Positions 35,206-47,258 of a stretch of 64,000 nucleotides of DNA are shown here, one piece after another; position 1 is the stretch's first letter, and every line of letters starts with the position of its first letter. Location of the stretch: NCBI RefSeq assembly GCF_910592395.1, contig NC_088310.1:8005501-8069500 (forward strand), given 5' to 3'. The DNA is from Lineus longissimus. Lineage: Eukaryota > Nemertea > Pilidiophora > Heteronemertea > Lineidae. The position numbers and the translations under genes are program-made. The notes under the pieces were generated by a model. It had not been told where the DNA came from. It made no database searches and saw only the letters and a list, made by a program, of their open reading frames with translations.

Positions 35206-38200
35206 TTTTTCTGTTGATAAGCCATAACTGGAATCAACAAGACTCCGCAACGAAACACACAATTGCCTTCAGCATAAACAGACCATTCACAAGAATGTGA
35301 ACAGTCTAAATCCATTCAGTGAATCCATTTTTGTAAAATCGAACCCAATGGGCATGATGGACGTAAGCCTAAATTCAATTCAACACAAGATTGCAAGAAG
35401 CCCTGTGCATTCAATATACTAAATGTACAAGATATTCCGTCAAAAACTAGGCAAAAATTTCAAATTCGTAAATCAACGGGTTATCTTTGTACAAAAATAT
35501 GCATTACAATGGGACTTTCATTTTTACGTGTGTGAGCATGATCACGTCTTATCCTAATAATACATATTTCATCAGGCCTCCAAGTAATTTGATCCATCAG
35601 ATCAAACCAGCCATAGTACTTCCTCCCCATTGCTCAGAACTCTAGTACGAAACACAAATTTACTTAGGCGTTTCTTCAAAGTGAATATCATTTTGGACCT
35701 CCGGCGTTAAAGAGTGTATTTCTATGAAATGCACTGTATGTTAGTTGCACTACTGCAATTATGCAGGTATGGTCCAAAAATTAAAAAAATCTAAATGGAA
35801 TTGACATAAACTTACTTTAATAAAGCTTTTCAGGATTACTCTCAATTGGGTCGAATTCCATCATAAAAGAGTTTTACCTTAAACATGTTAAAATTCTGAA
35901 TAAACCATTAAAGTCATTTAATCCTCTATATGGATGATGGGCATGTACGGCAAAAGACAACTTTCTAGACCCTAGTGAAAAAGGCCAAACATCCCCCCCC
36001 CGACCCCCCTGCCTTAAGTGAAATGTGCTCACAAAGTCCAGACAGTCAAGCTCAGGTCATCAACTTTCGAGACCAACACATAAGCTCAAATTACCAATAA
36101 ATTAACCACCAGTGACCATATTAAAGCTTCTCTTTTCACGCAATTACAACATATTCCTATCAAAAAAATATTTTCATAGAACTGCTCCCTTGTATAAACC
36201 GCAGTCGCATCCTGGATGCTAACGCTGTATGATTTAAAGTCAACATATTAATGCCAACGCTCACACAGCGCTACATGCGAAATCCATTTTAAACTCTGTG
36301 GCTACCCAACAGAAGTTATTACATCCAAGCGTCAAATGGTGTAGCGGCAAATTAAATCCGCAAGGAGGTGCATTGAGTTGCTTGTCTGTGAGAGGGGTTA
36401 ACTGCAACAAGAATCGATCATCAGTGACTGCTCAATGAATATCAAATCTGTGCGACATTATTGCAATATAAATTATTGCACATTGTGATAAAAATTGCCA
36501 GTCTGTAGGGGGAGGGGGCATTTTACTGCGTTGCTATTATGATTGCTGTTGGATCAAGGAAATATCGGGCAAGTTTAGTGGATAAGTCAACATCATTTCC
36601 AGGCAAAGGGCTTGATGCCCTAGGATAACGACTGGTCATGGGAAAAGCAGCAAAAAATAATTACGGTGGACTCCTGGCGTAAAACAATCACGTATATGCA
36701 GGTATAATGGGCTTGAAAGTGTTAAAACAATTTTCATCATGAAATGATTACTGTCGTAGATTTTGTTGAAACTAAAAACAATCACATGCGATAGTAACCT
36801 GAATAATGGTAGAAAAACAACCAGCTTTAACTAGCTTTTTAGGTCTGGCCGATGAGACATCTAGCAGTCACACGTCTAACTTCTGATGATTGAAACGTCA
36901 CGGTGATGATTAACATTGACTGTGTAAAAATTAACTTTTTTTCGATATGGTGATAGGGCCAAAGATATATTTTTGTCATAGAGTGTCCGAGTATGTTGAA
37001 CAAATGCGGCAAAAAGAATGCAGACAAGCATGATGATGAAAAATTCAATGAATAAACAAACTGTCAGCATTGATTTTGCTATGGTCTGACTGTCTTCTAT
37101 TGTGTCTGTGGTCCAGACATCCATTGAATGCGATCAACGCGAAGGCATATGTATCAACATGTACATGAACATAAAGTACATGTATATTATTTCAAGATGA
37201 CATCAACATGTTAGAACATTAAGACAGGATTTTTTACTACACGTTTGGATAAAATTTTTAAGTAAATAGTATAATTTTTAGGTAAATATCATTATCGATA
37301 ATTTGTGGGCATGTGGCGTGCACCAACAACAACATCACTCATCTAGAAGCCTCTTCATGGATTAGAAGTCCCAATTGACCTTTAAATGTATTCTTATTAC
37401 TCTTTGCAACTGCCAATAACTAGTTGTCCAGATTCTCGGTTTTCACAGTAAATGCCAATGAAGCCCCTCTCCATCCTCCGCCCACGACAGGCCTTTGGAT
37501 GGTTTCTAAAGTACACTCACACAAAGATTTGAAGAGGAACGACACCAGGGCCTGCTGTTGTAGTGTGCTTTCTATAGCTGGAAGCATTTGACTGTGCCGC
37601 TGCGTGTGCAAGGGCGGTACTGAAACACGCCACCCACAGCGAAAGGTTTAACAAGGGGGTAAAGGGAACTAAGTGTCCTTCATACAGATTTGGGACAAAA
37701 AGTGGTGTTTGTCCCCCCGCCCTGCCTCCCCTGAATCTGTCACTGGGAGCAACTGTCATTGATATCGGCATTGATCAGCGTAATCTAGTCAACTACTAGA
37801 GTCCGATTCATGTACACAGCACATCCACCTCCAATGTGTACATGTACCAGATGGCCTCTTCCTACACACTCAGAACCGTAAATTGAAAGCTGCTAGAAAC
37901 CAATATTGACAAGCATGCACTTTACAGAGGGCGATGCACAATCAGTTGAAATGAGTGTTTATTCATAATCACCGTGATTTTGAGATGACGATGAAGGTGA
38001 AATTGAGGAGTTTGTAATGACTGGTGCTCCAGGAAAATAGAAATGCAGTTATACACAATGCCGTAGTGCAATGCAGTTGTATGCATACAAATTTTCCGAA
38101 ATTTTGGTGTCTAAAGTATTTGTATAGCTGTCTACACAATGGGGAAGTTGAAATCTAATTATTACACAATTAGAAAGTTTTTAATTCAATTACATATTTC

Positions 38201-38615
38201 AAATAACGAAGGGCGTAGGCCTGTAGAGGGTCACTCTGCTGTATGTCAATGTGATGTTAGAATGTACTATGGTTTAAGGCCCTGTCGTGTTCACACTTTT
38301 TTTCTGCGCACAAGCATGTCGTCAATCCATCACTAATCGAGTTCACCGTGGGCCCATGCATAAAAACAACTGTAACTTGATAGTGAACAAAGAACTGACT
38401 TCTATACACTTCACTTGTAACATTTAATGGAGTGAATGAATAAGTAATGCCTTTCCTTCATGATTGGTACTACAAGCAAGGTAACGAACATACACAGAAT
38501 GGAAGATGAGAACCTTCAATCAAAAGATTTTGTGATATCCAACAACAGCAATTAGCAATGTTAAAAGTGCAATGTACTAGTCCCATGTATCATGTCAACT
38601 GCTTCAGGGGTTCTA
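35206..38615. other. Non-coding stretch
   Basis: A C-rich run lies near 35992-36007 and a dispersed repeat fragment at about 37610-37745 (shared with 33725-33930). No supported exon. Confidence 0.4.
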
Positions 38616-38702
38616 CAGGGTGGCCCAGAATTATTTTTCTTTGGACAATAGAATTCTATTGTGTATCCATTGTGTGAGGGAAAATAATTCTGGGCCACTG
38701 TG
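38616..38702. mobile_element. 87-bp mariner-like miniature element
   Basis: Flanked by TA at 38614-38615 and 38703-38704. The ends are inverted: CAGGGTGGCCCAGAATTATT and AATAATTCTGGGCCACTGTG. The CAGGGTGGCCCAGA start resembles mariner-type termini. A second palindrome (ACAATAGAATTCTATTGT) lies inside, so the whole element can fold back. Confidence 0.82.
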
Positions 38703-38959
38703 TAGATGATTTATATAAACTTTCTGCCTACAAATCATGATCTGGTTTCTGCGTGAATGTTACATGCAATAAGGGGCCGCCCATACAGTATGTACGCACC
38801 GAGGGGGAGGGGGCCGGGCCGCCAGAGCGTACGAGATGTGGACAGGGGGAGAAGAGAGGGTCTACCCCAATCGAAGCACTATTTCCATTCATAGTGTCCG
38901 CGCACTGCAGTACTGCTTGGTACACTTTTGGGTTCCTGTTTATGGCAAGTCAAGCTAAT

Positions 38960-39331
38960 GCAAGTATCAATTCGTTTCTTGTACCCCCCCTCCTCAAGGG
39001 TAGTTGAGCTATCACCACTAATCTTTGCCGATGCTTGAGTAGTGTTTATATTTCCTTCAGTGAAAATTTGGCGAAGCTGGAAAGAATAAGGATGCTAATG
39101 TGTCGATGTCTTGTCGCACATACAGCCTTACCCAGTAAAATTAGTCCGGTTACTTTATATGATGCCTGGTGACAACTGATTTATTTGTTGATGGTGATGT
39201 CTTGACGAAAGAAAAAGTAGCCTTGGTGAAAAAAGGGTGATGCTTGAGCCTTAAGATGTCGTTATAGGGTGATAAGGTGTCGTACCCTTGAGGAGGGGGG
39301 GGGGGGGTACAAGACACGAATTGATACTTGC
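38960..39331. repeat. Large inverted repeat (about 45-bp arms) ending in a G/C homopolymer
   Basis: GCAAGTATCAATTCGTTTCT...CCTCCTCAAGGGTA (38960-39002) is matched in reverse complement by TACCCTTGAGGAGG...ACGAATTGATACTTGC (39283-39331). The right arm carries an uninterrupted G13 run (39295-39307), the left arm a shorter C run. The 280-bp spacer pairs only in patches. Probably a MITE or a hairpin left by one. Confidence 0.78.
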
Positions 39332-40071
39332 ATAAGCGCATGTGCCCAAGGACTATTTTGTGATAGTTGGCAGCATATCATTTTCTTTTTGTCACATATG
39401 CAGAAACTGATACCTCAATATATTCATCCTGGTCTTTACATCAGTTTTTAAATAATTTTTATGACATGTACATTTCACTCCAAGTCGATGCACACTTTTA
39501 GTGTCAACAGAATGACACAGTTTTTTTTAATGGCCCCGGGTTTTTAATTGCATATTCATTTCCTGATAGGTCAAGTGTACATCCTATAGTAAGATGTACA
39601 TTCAAGAGTGAAAATTCAACAGAAAATAATACCTTTTTCTGCTTTAAATAACAATATCAACCTGTTTTAAAATGAAATTAGAAGGACAATTGAAAGATTA
39701 ATTTTGAAGAAGGAAGAAAAGACAGTGCCACCTGTAACATACACGACGTATTTGAAAAGTCAAGTAAAAAGTAATGAGTTTTTGCAAATTCTGAATTGGA
39801 AGGTTTTTTTAACAGGATGAAAAATGTCGAAAGCCTTTGGTAAAGATTACACAAACACAACCAACATTGATCCGATTTCGGCTAATTTTAAAAGTGTCCA
39901 ACAGGATGAAATTTTAATGAAGTACCCTCAAGAGTTCCAATAATACACACACTTTGTATGGCAGAGAAAATATAAACACCTTGTGGCTTCGTCAAGGATG
40001 CAAATCAGAAAACATGTAGCATCTAAAATCAAAATATTCGAAAAAATTATATAATATCAAACGATATTCAC
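39332..40071. other. Non-coding stretch
   Basis: AT-rich, only chance frames. Confidence 0.35.
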
Positions 40072-40213
40072 CCGCTCTCAATGGCCTTCTCGCTCTCCCA
40101 CAAGAAGTGAACCTCCAGCACATTACAGGGGAGGCTTCAGAGGAAAAACGGACCACGGCAACGTTTGGTACATATCCTCCATATTTACTCTGTTGCCGTT
40201 GTTGTTGTTGCAT
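40072..40213 (-). CDS. Possible alternative first coding exon (40.1 kb)
   Basis: ATG at 40213, within a GTT/CAA repeat, opens 47 codons plus one base, ending AGA GCG G|GTGAAT (phase 1). The product starts with a Gln run (MQQQQRQQSKYGGYVPNVAV) and ends in a basic stretch (CGRARRPLRA). The phase and strand match the other first exons and the upstream DNA is CpG-richer than average, but the splice site is only fair and one in three chance frames would match the phase. Moderate to low confidence. Confidence 0.35.
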
Positions 40214-41515
40214 TGATTCGCGCAGCGTTAGCTAGGTAATGGCGATACGACCTCTCGCTACCGATTTTGGTGGCGAGTCGGACGATATTTCACCTCTTCA
40301 AGTGATAGAGAGCCAATTCACTGTCACAGTGTACGGAGGATAAATTGATAAGGGTAACGCTAGCTTCAGATTATGTCGCCCCTCTCCATAGCCTGGTGGA
40401 TCGGGACAGCTGGAACTACACAGCTCAACACAACTGGAACACCACTGGTTACCACTGAACGCATAGGCGCTCGTCGCAATTCGGCGACGGTGGCACTTAA
40501 AGGGTTAAATCACTTGTTTGCAAGGCACTAAGCATTTAAATCATTGAATCACATCAGCAACTGTTCAACTATTTAAAATCCATCAATTATGTATTACATT
40601 AATAACCTCATGGTCCCACGGGAGGCGGGAGTGACATGGATGATAAAAGTGTGATTTGTACCAAATATAAATGATACATGTTTTCGATTGATCGCTAAAT
40701 GGGGCATCATTGATTGGTGACAAATCGATGGGTCATTGACTTCGATATTTTTTACGTCCTGCACAGGCAAATTGCACTAGGAGATTGAAATTAACAGTGA
40801 TCTCCTGACTATTAGAATTAACTGTACGGCAGGAGGTAATGTACAAAGGTGTCCGGCTCCACAAGGTGCCAAAGCAGTTAAGGGATAACTCTCAAACATG
40901 GTCTGGGAACCAGTTTGTTCTCAAGGTCAAGGTCAAATCAGAGCTAAGGTCAAGGTCAAATCAGACCTGCATTCGCTGCAGCTCATTGCTAATGCTACGC
41001 AAGATAGCTGATTTTTAAAGCACGGTACATTCATGTACATCATTAATAGTATTAGTTTGGCATTAGCATGCATATAAAGCCATCCTGGGATAACCAAGGG
41101 TCGTTCGTATCTCTGACCCTGCACACAAACTCCCGAGAGAGTTACTTTTATTGGCTAAAACACAAAAATTTCCTGGTATACATTTGATCTTCTGCACTGT
41201 GCAGTCTGAAAATGAAAGATTTTTATGCAGAATATCCCACAACATTCAGCTAATTACATGTATTGAGCATGAGCCAGTATTTGCTAATGTTATGTCTCTT
41301 TCTGTCTGGCAATATTGACTGTAAACAACGATATACAGAAATTACATGCATTTACATATAATTTATTGCTCAGTACAGGAACATATGCACGATATTCAGT
41401 GTAGGAGAGAAAACAGATAGGAAGTGATCTCCCAATGACGTCAAATTGACAGATGTCACTTAAACCCAGCTGGCTGACCCATGGCCATGGATAACCAAGA
41501 GCAAGTATGGATTAG
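40214..41515. other. Non-coding stretch with a TCAAGGTCA cluster
   Basis: TCAAGGTCA occurs at 40921-40929, overlapping again at 40927-40935, and at 40950-40958, in a short duplicated segment (AAGGTCAAGGTCAAATCAGA twice). No supported exon. Confidence 0.5.
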
Positions 41516-41746
41516 GGGTTGACCATAGGTACCGCCATTTTGGCTGGACCTCCAAATCCTAAAGCAATTAGAACTCAGTCTCTTTCCAAATGAACTAAAT
41601 GCTAGTTTCAAGGGCGGGAGTCTGTTCTCTAGAAAACAAAGAACAGACTCCCACCCTTGAAACTAGCATTCACTACGATTTGAAGGAGTTCTAATTGCTT
41701 TATGATTTCAAGTTCTAGCCAAAATTTTGGTACCAATGGTCAACCC
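41516..41746. mobile_element. Fold-back MITE, GGGTTGACCA family, copy 3
   Basis: The best-preserved copy: begins GGGTTGACCATAGGTACCGC and ends TTTGGTACCAATGGTCAACCC. The halves pair almost throughout (GCAATTAGAACTC with GAGTTCTAATTGC; GGGCGGGAGTCTGTTCT with AGAACAGACTCCCACCC). Flanks are ATTAG and TTAAT. It is non-coding and can form a very long hairpin. Confidence 0.88.
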
Positions 41747-42417
41747 TTAATTCATCCTTGCCAAGAGACAATAAAGACTAGTCTTTCTTAATTCTTGATA
41801 CTCAATGCAGCAGCTTGAAATCCAGACTACAATCATGCTTCAACACAAAAAAGGTTTTTCTCACTCATAGTCAATTCAATTAGGAAAACATCCCATATAA
41901 TTCGACTTGGCTTCATTCTCTCTTGAAAATATTCATTGATTGGTGAGGAGTAGGAGTTTCCTGATGTGTGATTTGCATCAGCTTTCCATATAACTGATGG
42001 GAAGAGTACAAACTGCTGACATATACATGCGTTTTTTCGATTTGTCTCATCAGAATCACCAGACATGCCAGACCCATGCAATTCATATGAGTTTTTTAAA
42101 AAGAATACAGACAAACTGTATCATAAAACATGCAAATGTGTGGAATGACAATAATTTTATGAAATATTATGGAAAGTAAAATTGGTTGAGAACCTGTAAC
42201 GCACTGATGGTTGACTAGCTGTGAAGATACAGGGAAGTTTTGCTCCATTAAGAGGCTTGTACTGTTAAGTGCCCCGCAAACGAGTGATTTTTGTTGCTGC
42301 AACCTGGATCATGATCACATGCAACAAAGTGTTTGTTTGCGGTGGTCATCATCGCAGGTGCTCAACAAAAAGCGGTGATCACCGGATGGAGGAAAAGGAA
42401 GATTGAATATAACTTAC
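41747..42417. other. Intron of the minus-strand gene
   Basis: Directly downstream of the 42.4 kb exon's splice site on the minus strand. No other feature seen. Confidence 0.4.
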
Positions 42418-43024
42418 GCTGTAATTCCTTGATCGTTAGATTGATAGAAGGTCCCCCTGACTGTTGTCCGGGTATCGGTGGAAAATGAAACTGAGGCTCC
42501 CCAACCGACGATACAGGACTACTAGCGCCACTGTGGAGCTGTCCAATACTTCCTCTGAGCGATATGTATGCCGGCGACGGACTGAGATGGCCAGACCCAG
42601 ATCTTGATCCATCAAAGTGTACGGGACTGCCGCGTCCAGATGCTGGCGTACTGTAACCAGACCCCGGACTATCCACCGGCTCACTCAGCAGCGATCGATA
42701 CTGTGGCGCTGGGCTGAGATGGCCGGTATTACGTTGTGGTCCAGGGCTAGGGAATCCAGTGCCCCGGTACGGACTCATGCGTCCTGCTGCTGTATTCCGT
42801 TGCGGACCTGGACTCAACCATCCTGAATTCCGATACGGCGCCCCAGCAGGGCTCAGTCCGGTATTAGCAGGCTGTCGTGCTGTTGCACCTTCCGTTTCCT
42901 CAAGTTGAAGCTGGAGCTTTTCCCGGTTAGCCGGTCGTTGTCGCGGACTTGTCAAAGGGCTTGCAGGCCTCGGACTGATTGGACGGAAAGCGCTACGTAA
43001 ATCTCGCTCGCGTTGGTGAGACAT
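42418..43024 (-). CDS. Alternative first coding exon (43 kb): Ser/Pro/Gly-rich N-terminal region
   Basis: ATG at 43024 starts 202 codons plus one base, ending GAA TTA CAG C|GTAAGTT (phase 1; near-perfect 5' splice site). This is by far the longest and most clearly coding of the first exons. The product opens with a basic, SPR-rich head (SAFRPISPRPASPLTSPRQR), followed by a short Gln/Glu helix-like piece (REKLQLQLEETEG) and then repeated LSPGPQRNT / FPSPGPQRNTG / HLSPAPQYR / HLSPSPAY motifs spaced through the middle. It ends INLTIKELQ. It looks like an intrinsically disordered region with many proline-directed phosphorylation sites, as in cytoskeletal or microtubule-associated proteins. It lacks a signal peptide and membrane segments. 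It is the most upstream supported exon of the minus-strand gene, so the gene spans at least 40 kb. The terminal C differs from the G in most sister exons, which changes the junction codon. Confidence 0.85.
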
Positions 43025-46000
43025 GGCGTCGGTTGACTTGTATCTCGGGAATACATGAAATTATCACAGATACGTCCTCGTCAAGAATTTCATAAAACGT
43101 CAGATCATTACTTTGACATCACGTTTTTTAGTTTAAACCATAATGTCGTTGCTGTTAATTTTTCATGGCAATCCTAGAGAGAGAAAGAAAATACACGTTA
43201 AAAAGAGCAAAATTTCAAGCCATAAAATAAACGCTCCAGGCTCTCTAAAATTTGACAAACCAGAACAGATTGTAAAGCAGCTTGTCACCATCAGTCCCCC
43301 TGCAGCTACAGAAATACTATGACTGACCCCAAATTGCCCCTAGTTCAGAAAAGTTCAAGATCAAAAGTAAACAACCATTTTTATCAGAAATAACAGGAAC
43401 AAACATTGTAATACACAAAACAACCAATAATCCTACGTATGACGCCACCAAAACAAATTTACCAAACGAATTATGAGACATAAGAATCGATCAGTTTTTC
43501 ACAGAGAAGAACTGAAAATGACTTCAAATGTTTTACAACCGATTTATGTTTTATACCATCTTCTGTAATATCACAAGTCCATGACCCTTTATGAGTAAAA
43601 TTCAAGAAATATCGCAAAGACTGCCAAGTTTCGGCATGCAAGTTTTGTTTGGTTTGGCTTAATCCCAGAATATTATGCCTACCGGTCTCTAAAACCAAAC
43701 ACACATGTTGTTCCAGTGCTAGCCCTTGTTGACAAATCTGTCAAAACGCTTGTGCAAACGTGTATTTTACAGAGAACAACCAGAAGTCGTTTGATATCGT
43801 CATGGAACGATTCCAACAAAACAAGATTGCTGACAGTCCGCTCAGTCCTCTCAACATGCTCTGTCCAACAAGCTGAAAATGCGATCCCCAAGCACCAGTG
43901 GTCCGGAATGTGGGCACACGGTCATTGAAATACCTTGATACAATTATGGTGATCAAGACAATAGGTACAGCAACCATACAGATACATGTAGTACTTTTAC
44001 CTTATGAGGAGGCCCATGATTATTAGGCCAACCTCCATTTTCTCATTTGAAAGTGCCAAGGATGTCGAGAAGAATTCAGAACACAACACCTATGAGAAAC
44101 ACCGAGAACAACAGTTTGAATATTCTACACTCCCCAACAATCCAGATCTTCCAGTTTGAGAGGCCAATGACCTTGAAAAACCACAGCTTGACCTCAGAAC
44201 CAAAACATTTCCGAACAGAAGCATGCGGAGCCAGACGCAATTCATCAGTTGGGAATGAGTTGCCATGGTAACTGGTGTATACATGTAACCTAGCAAAAGA
44301 TGCAAGTGATGTTGGTAGATCAGTCTCAGACTCGATCATATGGGTGTAGTTTTGGTTGATGAGGGCAACTACCACAAATGCCTGAATGCTTTTTAAGGCA
44401 ATTCCCAGTGTTGTCAGATCACTGATTGCAAATGATCAAAGACCGCTTTTGATGGATCAGGATGATGTTGATGTAGCAAATTGGCGTCTCCATTGTGCCA
44501 GCATGCCCACAATGAATAAAACGAAAAAAATATTCAGCATTGACTGTCAGACAGTTGTAATCTTTGGACCTGACATCACGTCTTGACGTCATGGTGTTCT
44601 GGTGAAGTCTTCATTTGGTAGACCAAAGAATCAACCACATTACCAGCTACTGAAATCAATAAAATCCACTGAATTATCATCAAAATCATACGAAGAGATA
44701 ACATTTTTAAAGTTCGTATTACCATCCATGGCTTCGAGATGAATCGGAAATAACAGAGACTGCAGAATCCTGGAAAGTGTAATTGTTGAATTTGTTGAGA
44801 AATGGGGATGCCACAAATGTAGCTTTCACTTTGTCTTTCCACTTGCAGAAGCAAAATGCCAAGATGGGAAAACCGTATCGATATGAGTCACATATCTGCT
44901 GTTTTATTGGTCATTACCTTTTATTCTGATGTAGGATTTCGCTTAACTGATTATCATAACATTCTAACTTGAAGCCCTTTTAGCATGAAATATTTGGTAA
45001 GTGCCCCGCAATCCTACCGACCATATGAAATTTGACTGTATAATTAGTCGGGCAAAAAGGTTGGCCAATAACCAGAAGCCAAAGAACTGCTCAACTCGCT
45101 TACTCGGTTCGACAGTAATGGAAAACATGGTAATTGGCTGAATACGATAATTGCAATATCAAACTTATTCCAATCACTCTGTTGACCATACTGTCACCTT
45201 GAGTAAGTTGAGTGATCGTCATAAAACCCTTGCCAGAATTGCTTGGAGCAGTTATTGCCGATACATCACAACATTAACTATTGGCATCTGATTGATGTGA
45301 AATCGATAGAAGGCCAACTAAACGTATGTCCAGCTAAAATATGCCCTTTTGATCAGAACATTCTGTCATTTTCACTACGGCACTAGCACTGGCTTGGCTT
45401 TGCAACTACTGAATAAACTATGCAATCCCCACACAATTTGGCTTTAAGTTTTTTATGTCAACTCTCAAAGTTAGTAGTCCAGTGAGCCAAAAGTACCCAA
45501 ATACCTGCAATGCAACTTACCACAGGTTATTCCGAAGGTAAACTAACACCATCAGTTTTTACTTTGAAATTACTTTTTTTGTGCTTTTTTACTCATTTTC
45601 CAACTTTAAAGTCTGGAATAGGTCCCTGCTCTCTGGGTGTCTTGACACGTGATCCTCCAGATATTCTGCAAGTCGGTAGCCTTCGACTGAGAGTCACATT
45701 TTCAATTTGAATATTGGTGCACTTTTTTTTAAAATCACATCATATTCGGTTTACAAATTTGTCATTGCCACTGAAAGAAGCCAGGTCAGAAAGAAGGCAT
45801 TTGACAAAACTGCAAGGGAACATAATAATAAAATGTGAAAAGTTATATATAATTCGACGTGAAAACGACATCATCACTGTAACATTAGATAGCATCGCAT
45901 GGCCATGGACGTCAAAATGATGACGTCAGCATAATTTCACATGCCTGTCAAACTCTAACGTAACGTTAAAGTTTGGCCAAGTCAGGAGTCTAATGTACTG

Positions 46001-47258
46001 TCATCGTTTTGCCATGACGGTTACAGGCTTGCAATCAGCAATAAGACAGCAACTGCACGTCATTGATAGTAAAATTGACATGGAATAGGCTCCACATAAA
46101 CATTACCATTCAGTAAAAAGCCACCTGCACCAATAATGGCTTATGAATATTCAAGGACCCCACACATCCTTCAGTCATATATAATATTTATGACATTTTC
46201 ATATTTACTATGCCACGTAAATAACTGCTAGCCAACTCACTTTTGGTTATCCTGATCGATAAGGACGAAAGCAAATCAATGATAAAGGATCAATACTAAT
46301 TGTCCCACAATACATGCAATACTATAGTAAGAACATGTTACAGATGACCAAGGTTTCTTCCAGCGGGGTGGATAGGGGAAAACGTCCCCTAGCTCCTTGG
46401 CTGGACGAAAGGGGATGTCTACTAAAGTTTGTTGTTTCTTAACCAGGACTGTTCATTGGTTTTTAAAATAGGGGAAGGTTTCTCCTAGTTTTTCAGGTGG
46501 AACATGCCTTTGTCTTGAAAAAACAAGGAGTAACATCATGGACTACAAATTAACTCCGAGTTTAATCCAAGAAATCAAAATTATTAACCTTATTTTATGA
46601 ATATACTGTATTAGGACAACCGCTTGTTGTCAAGAAAGCGTAAAAGCCCATCATACAACCAAAAGTCACCAGGTAATTTCCTCCTCTCTCCTTGACATGC
46701 TTGATGCTATAGCGCCAATATTGCAATGTATGAAGAGGATTTATTTACCACATTTTAAACAGATCTTCCTGTCTTCCGCCTCTACAAACATCAATGCTCA
46801 TGACCTTAGACGAACTACATATCAGCTAAAGTATGTCAAGGTCATTATGAGCTGCAGCAGCTGAAGGATGAGCTGTACAGACGAGTTGACCTGGTGAGGA
46901 TGAGTTATTGATGAATGCTCAGCAAGACAGAGGGAGATTCATAGCAAATTGACACGTTCAGCAGTTCTTAAAACAGTATCTGAATTTATCAATATCATTC
47001 CAGCTAAGTATAGTTGGTTTAAAGGTGTTGCTAGTTTTTTTCTGCATCATTCAACTTCATCTATCACTATTCACTATCGGATTGTGATAGAAGTTTTCTG
47101 GGTCAGGACATGAAACCATAACAATACAGCCAGCTACAGTGACAGCTGCCATCCTTAGTGCCGAGGTCAAGAGAATCCCATTTGATATCAAATGTCTTTT
47201 TTTCATTATTCATCAAACAAAAGAAAGTCATAGTTGACCACCAAGGTTTTTGCATATA
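43025..47258. other. Intergenic stretch upstream of the multi-promoter gene
   Basis: The promoter of the 43 kb exon should lie just right of 43024, but no TATA, CCAAT or CRE is clear there. A perfect CRE palindrome lies alone at 45921-45928 and a TCAAGGTCA at 46836-46844. Plus- and minus-strand frames here are short and unsupported. Confidence 0.35.
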
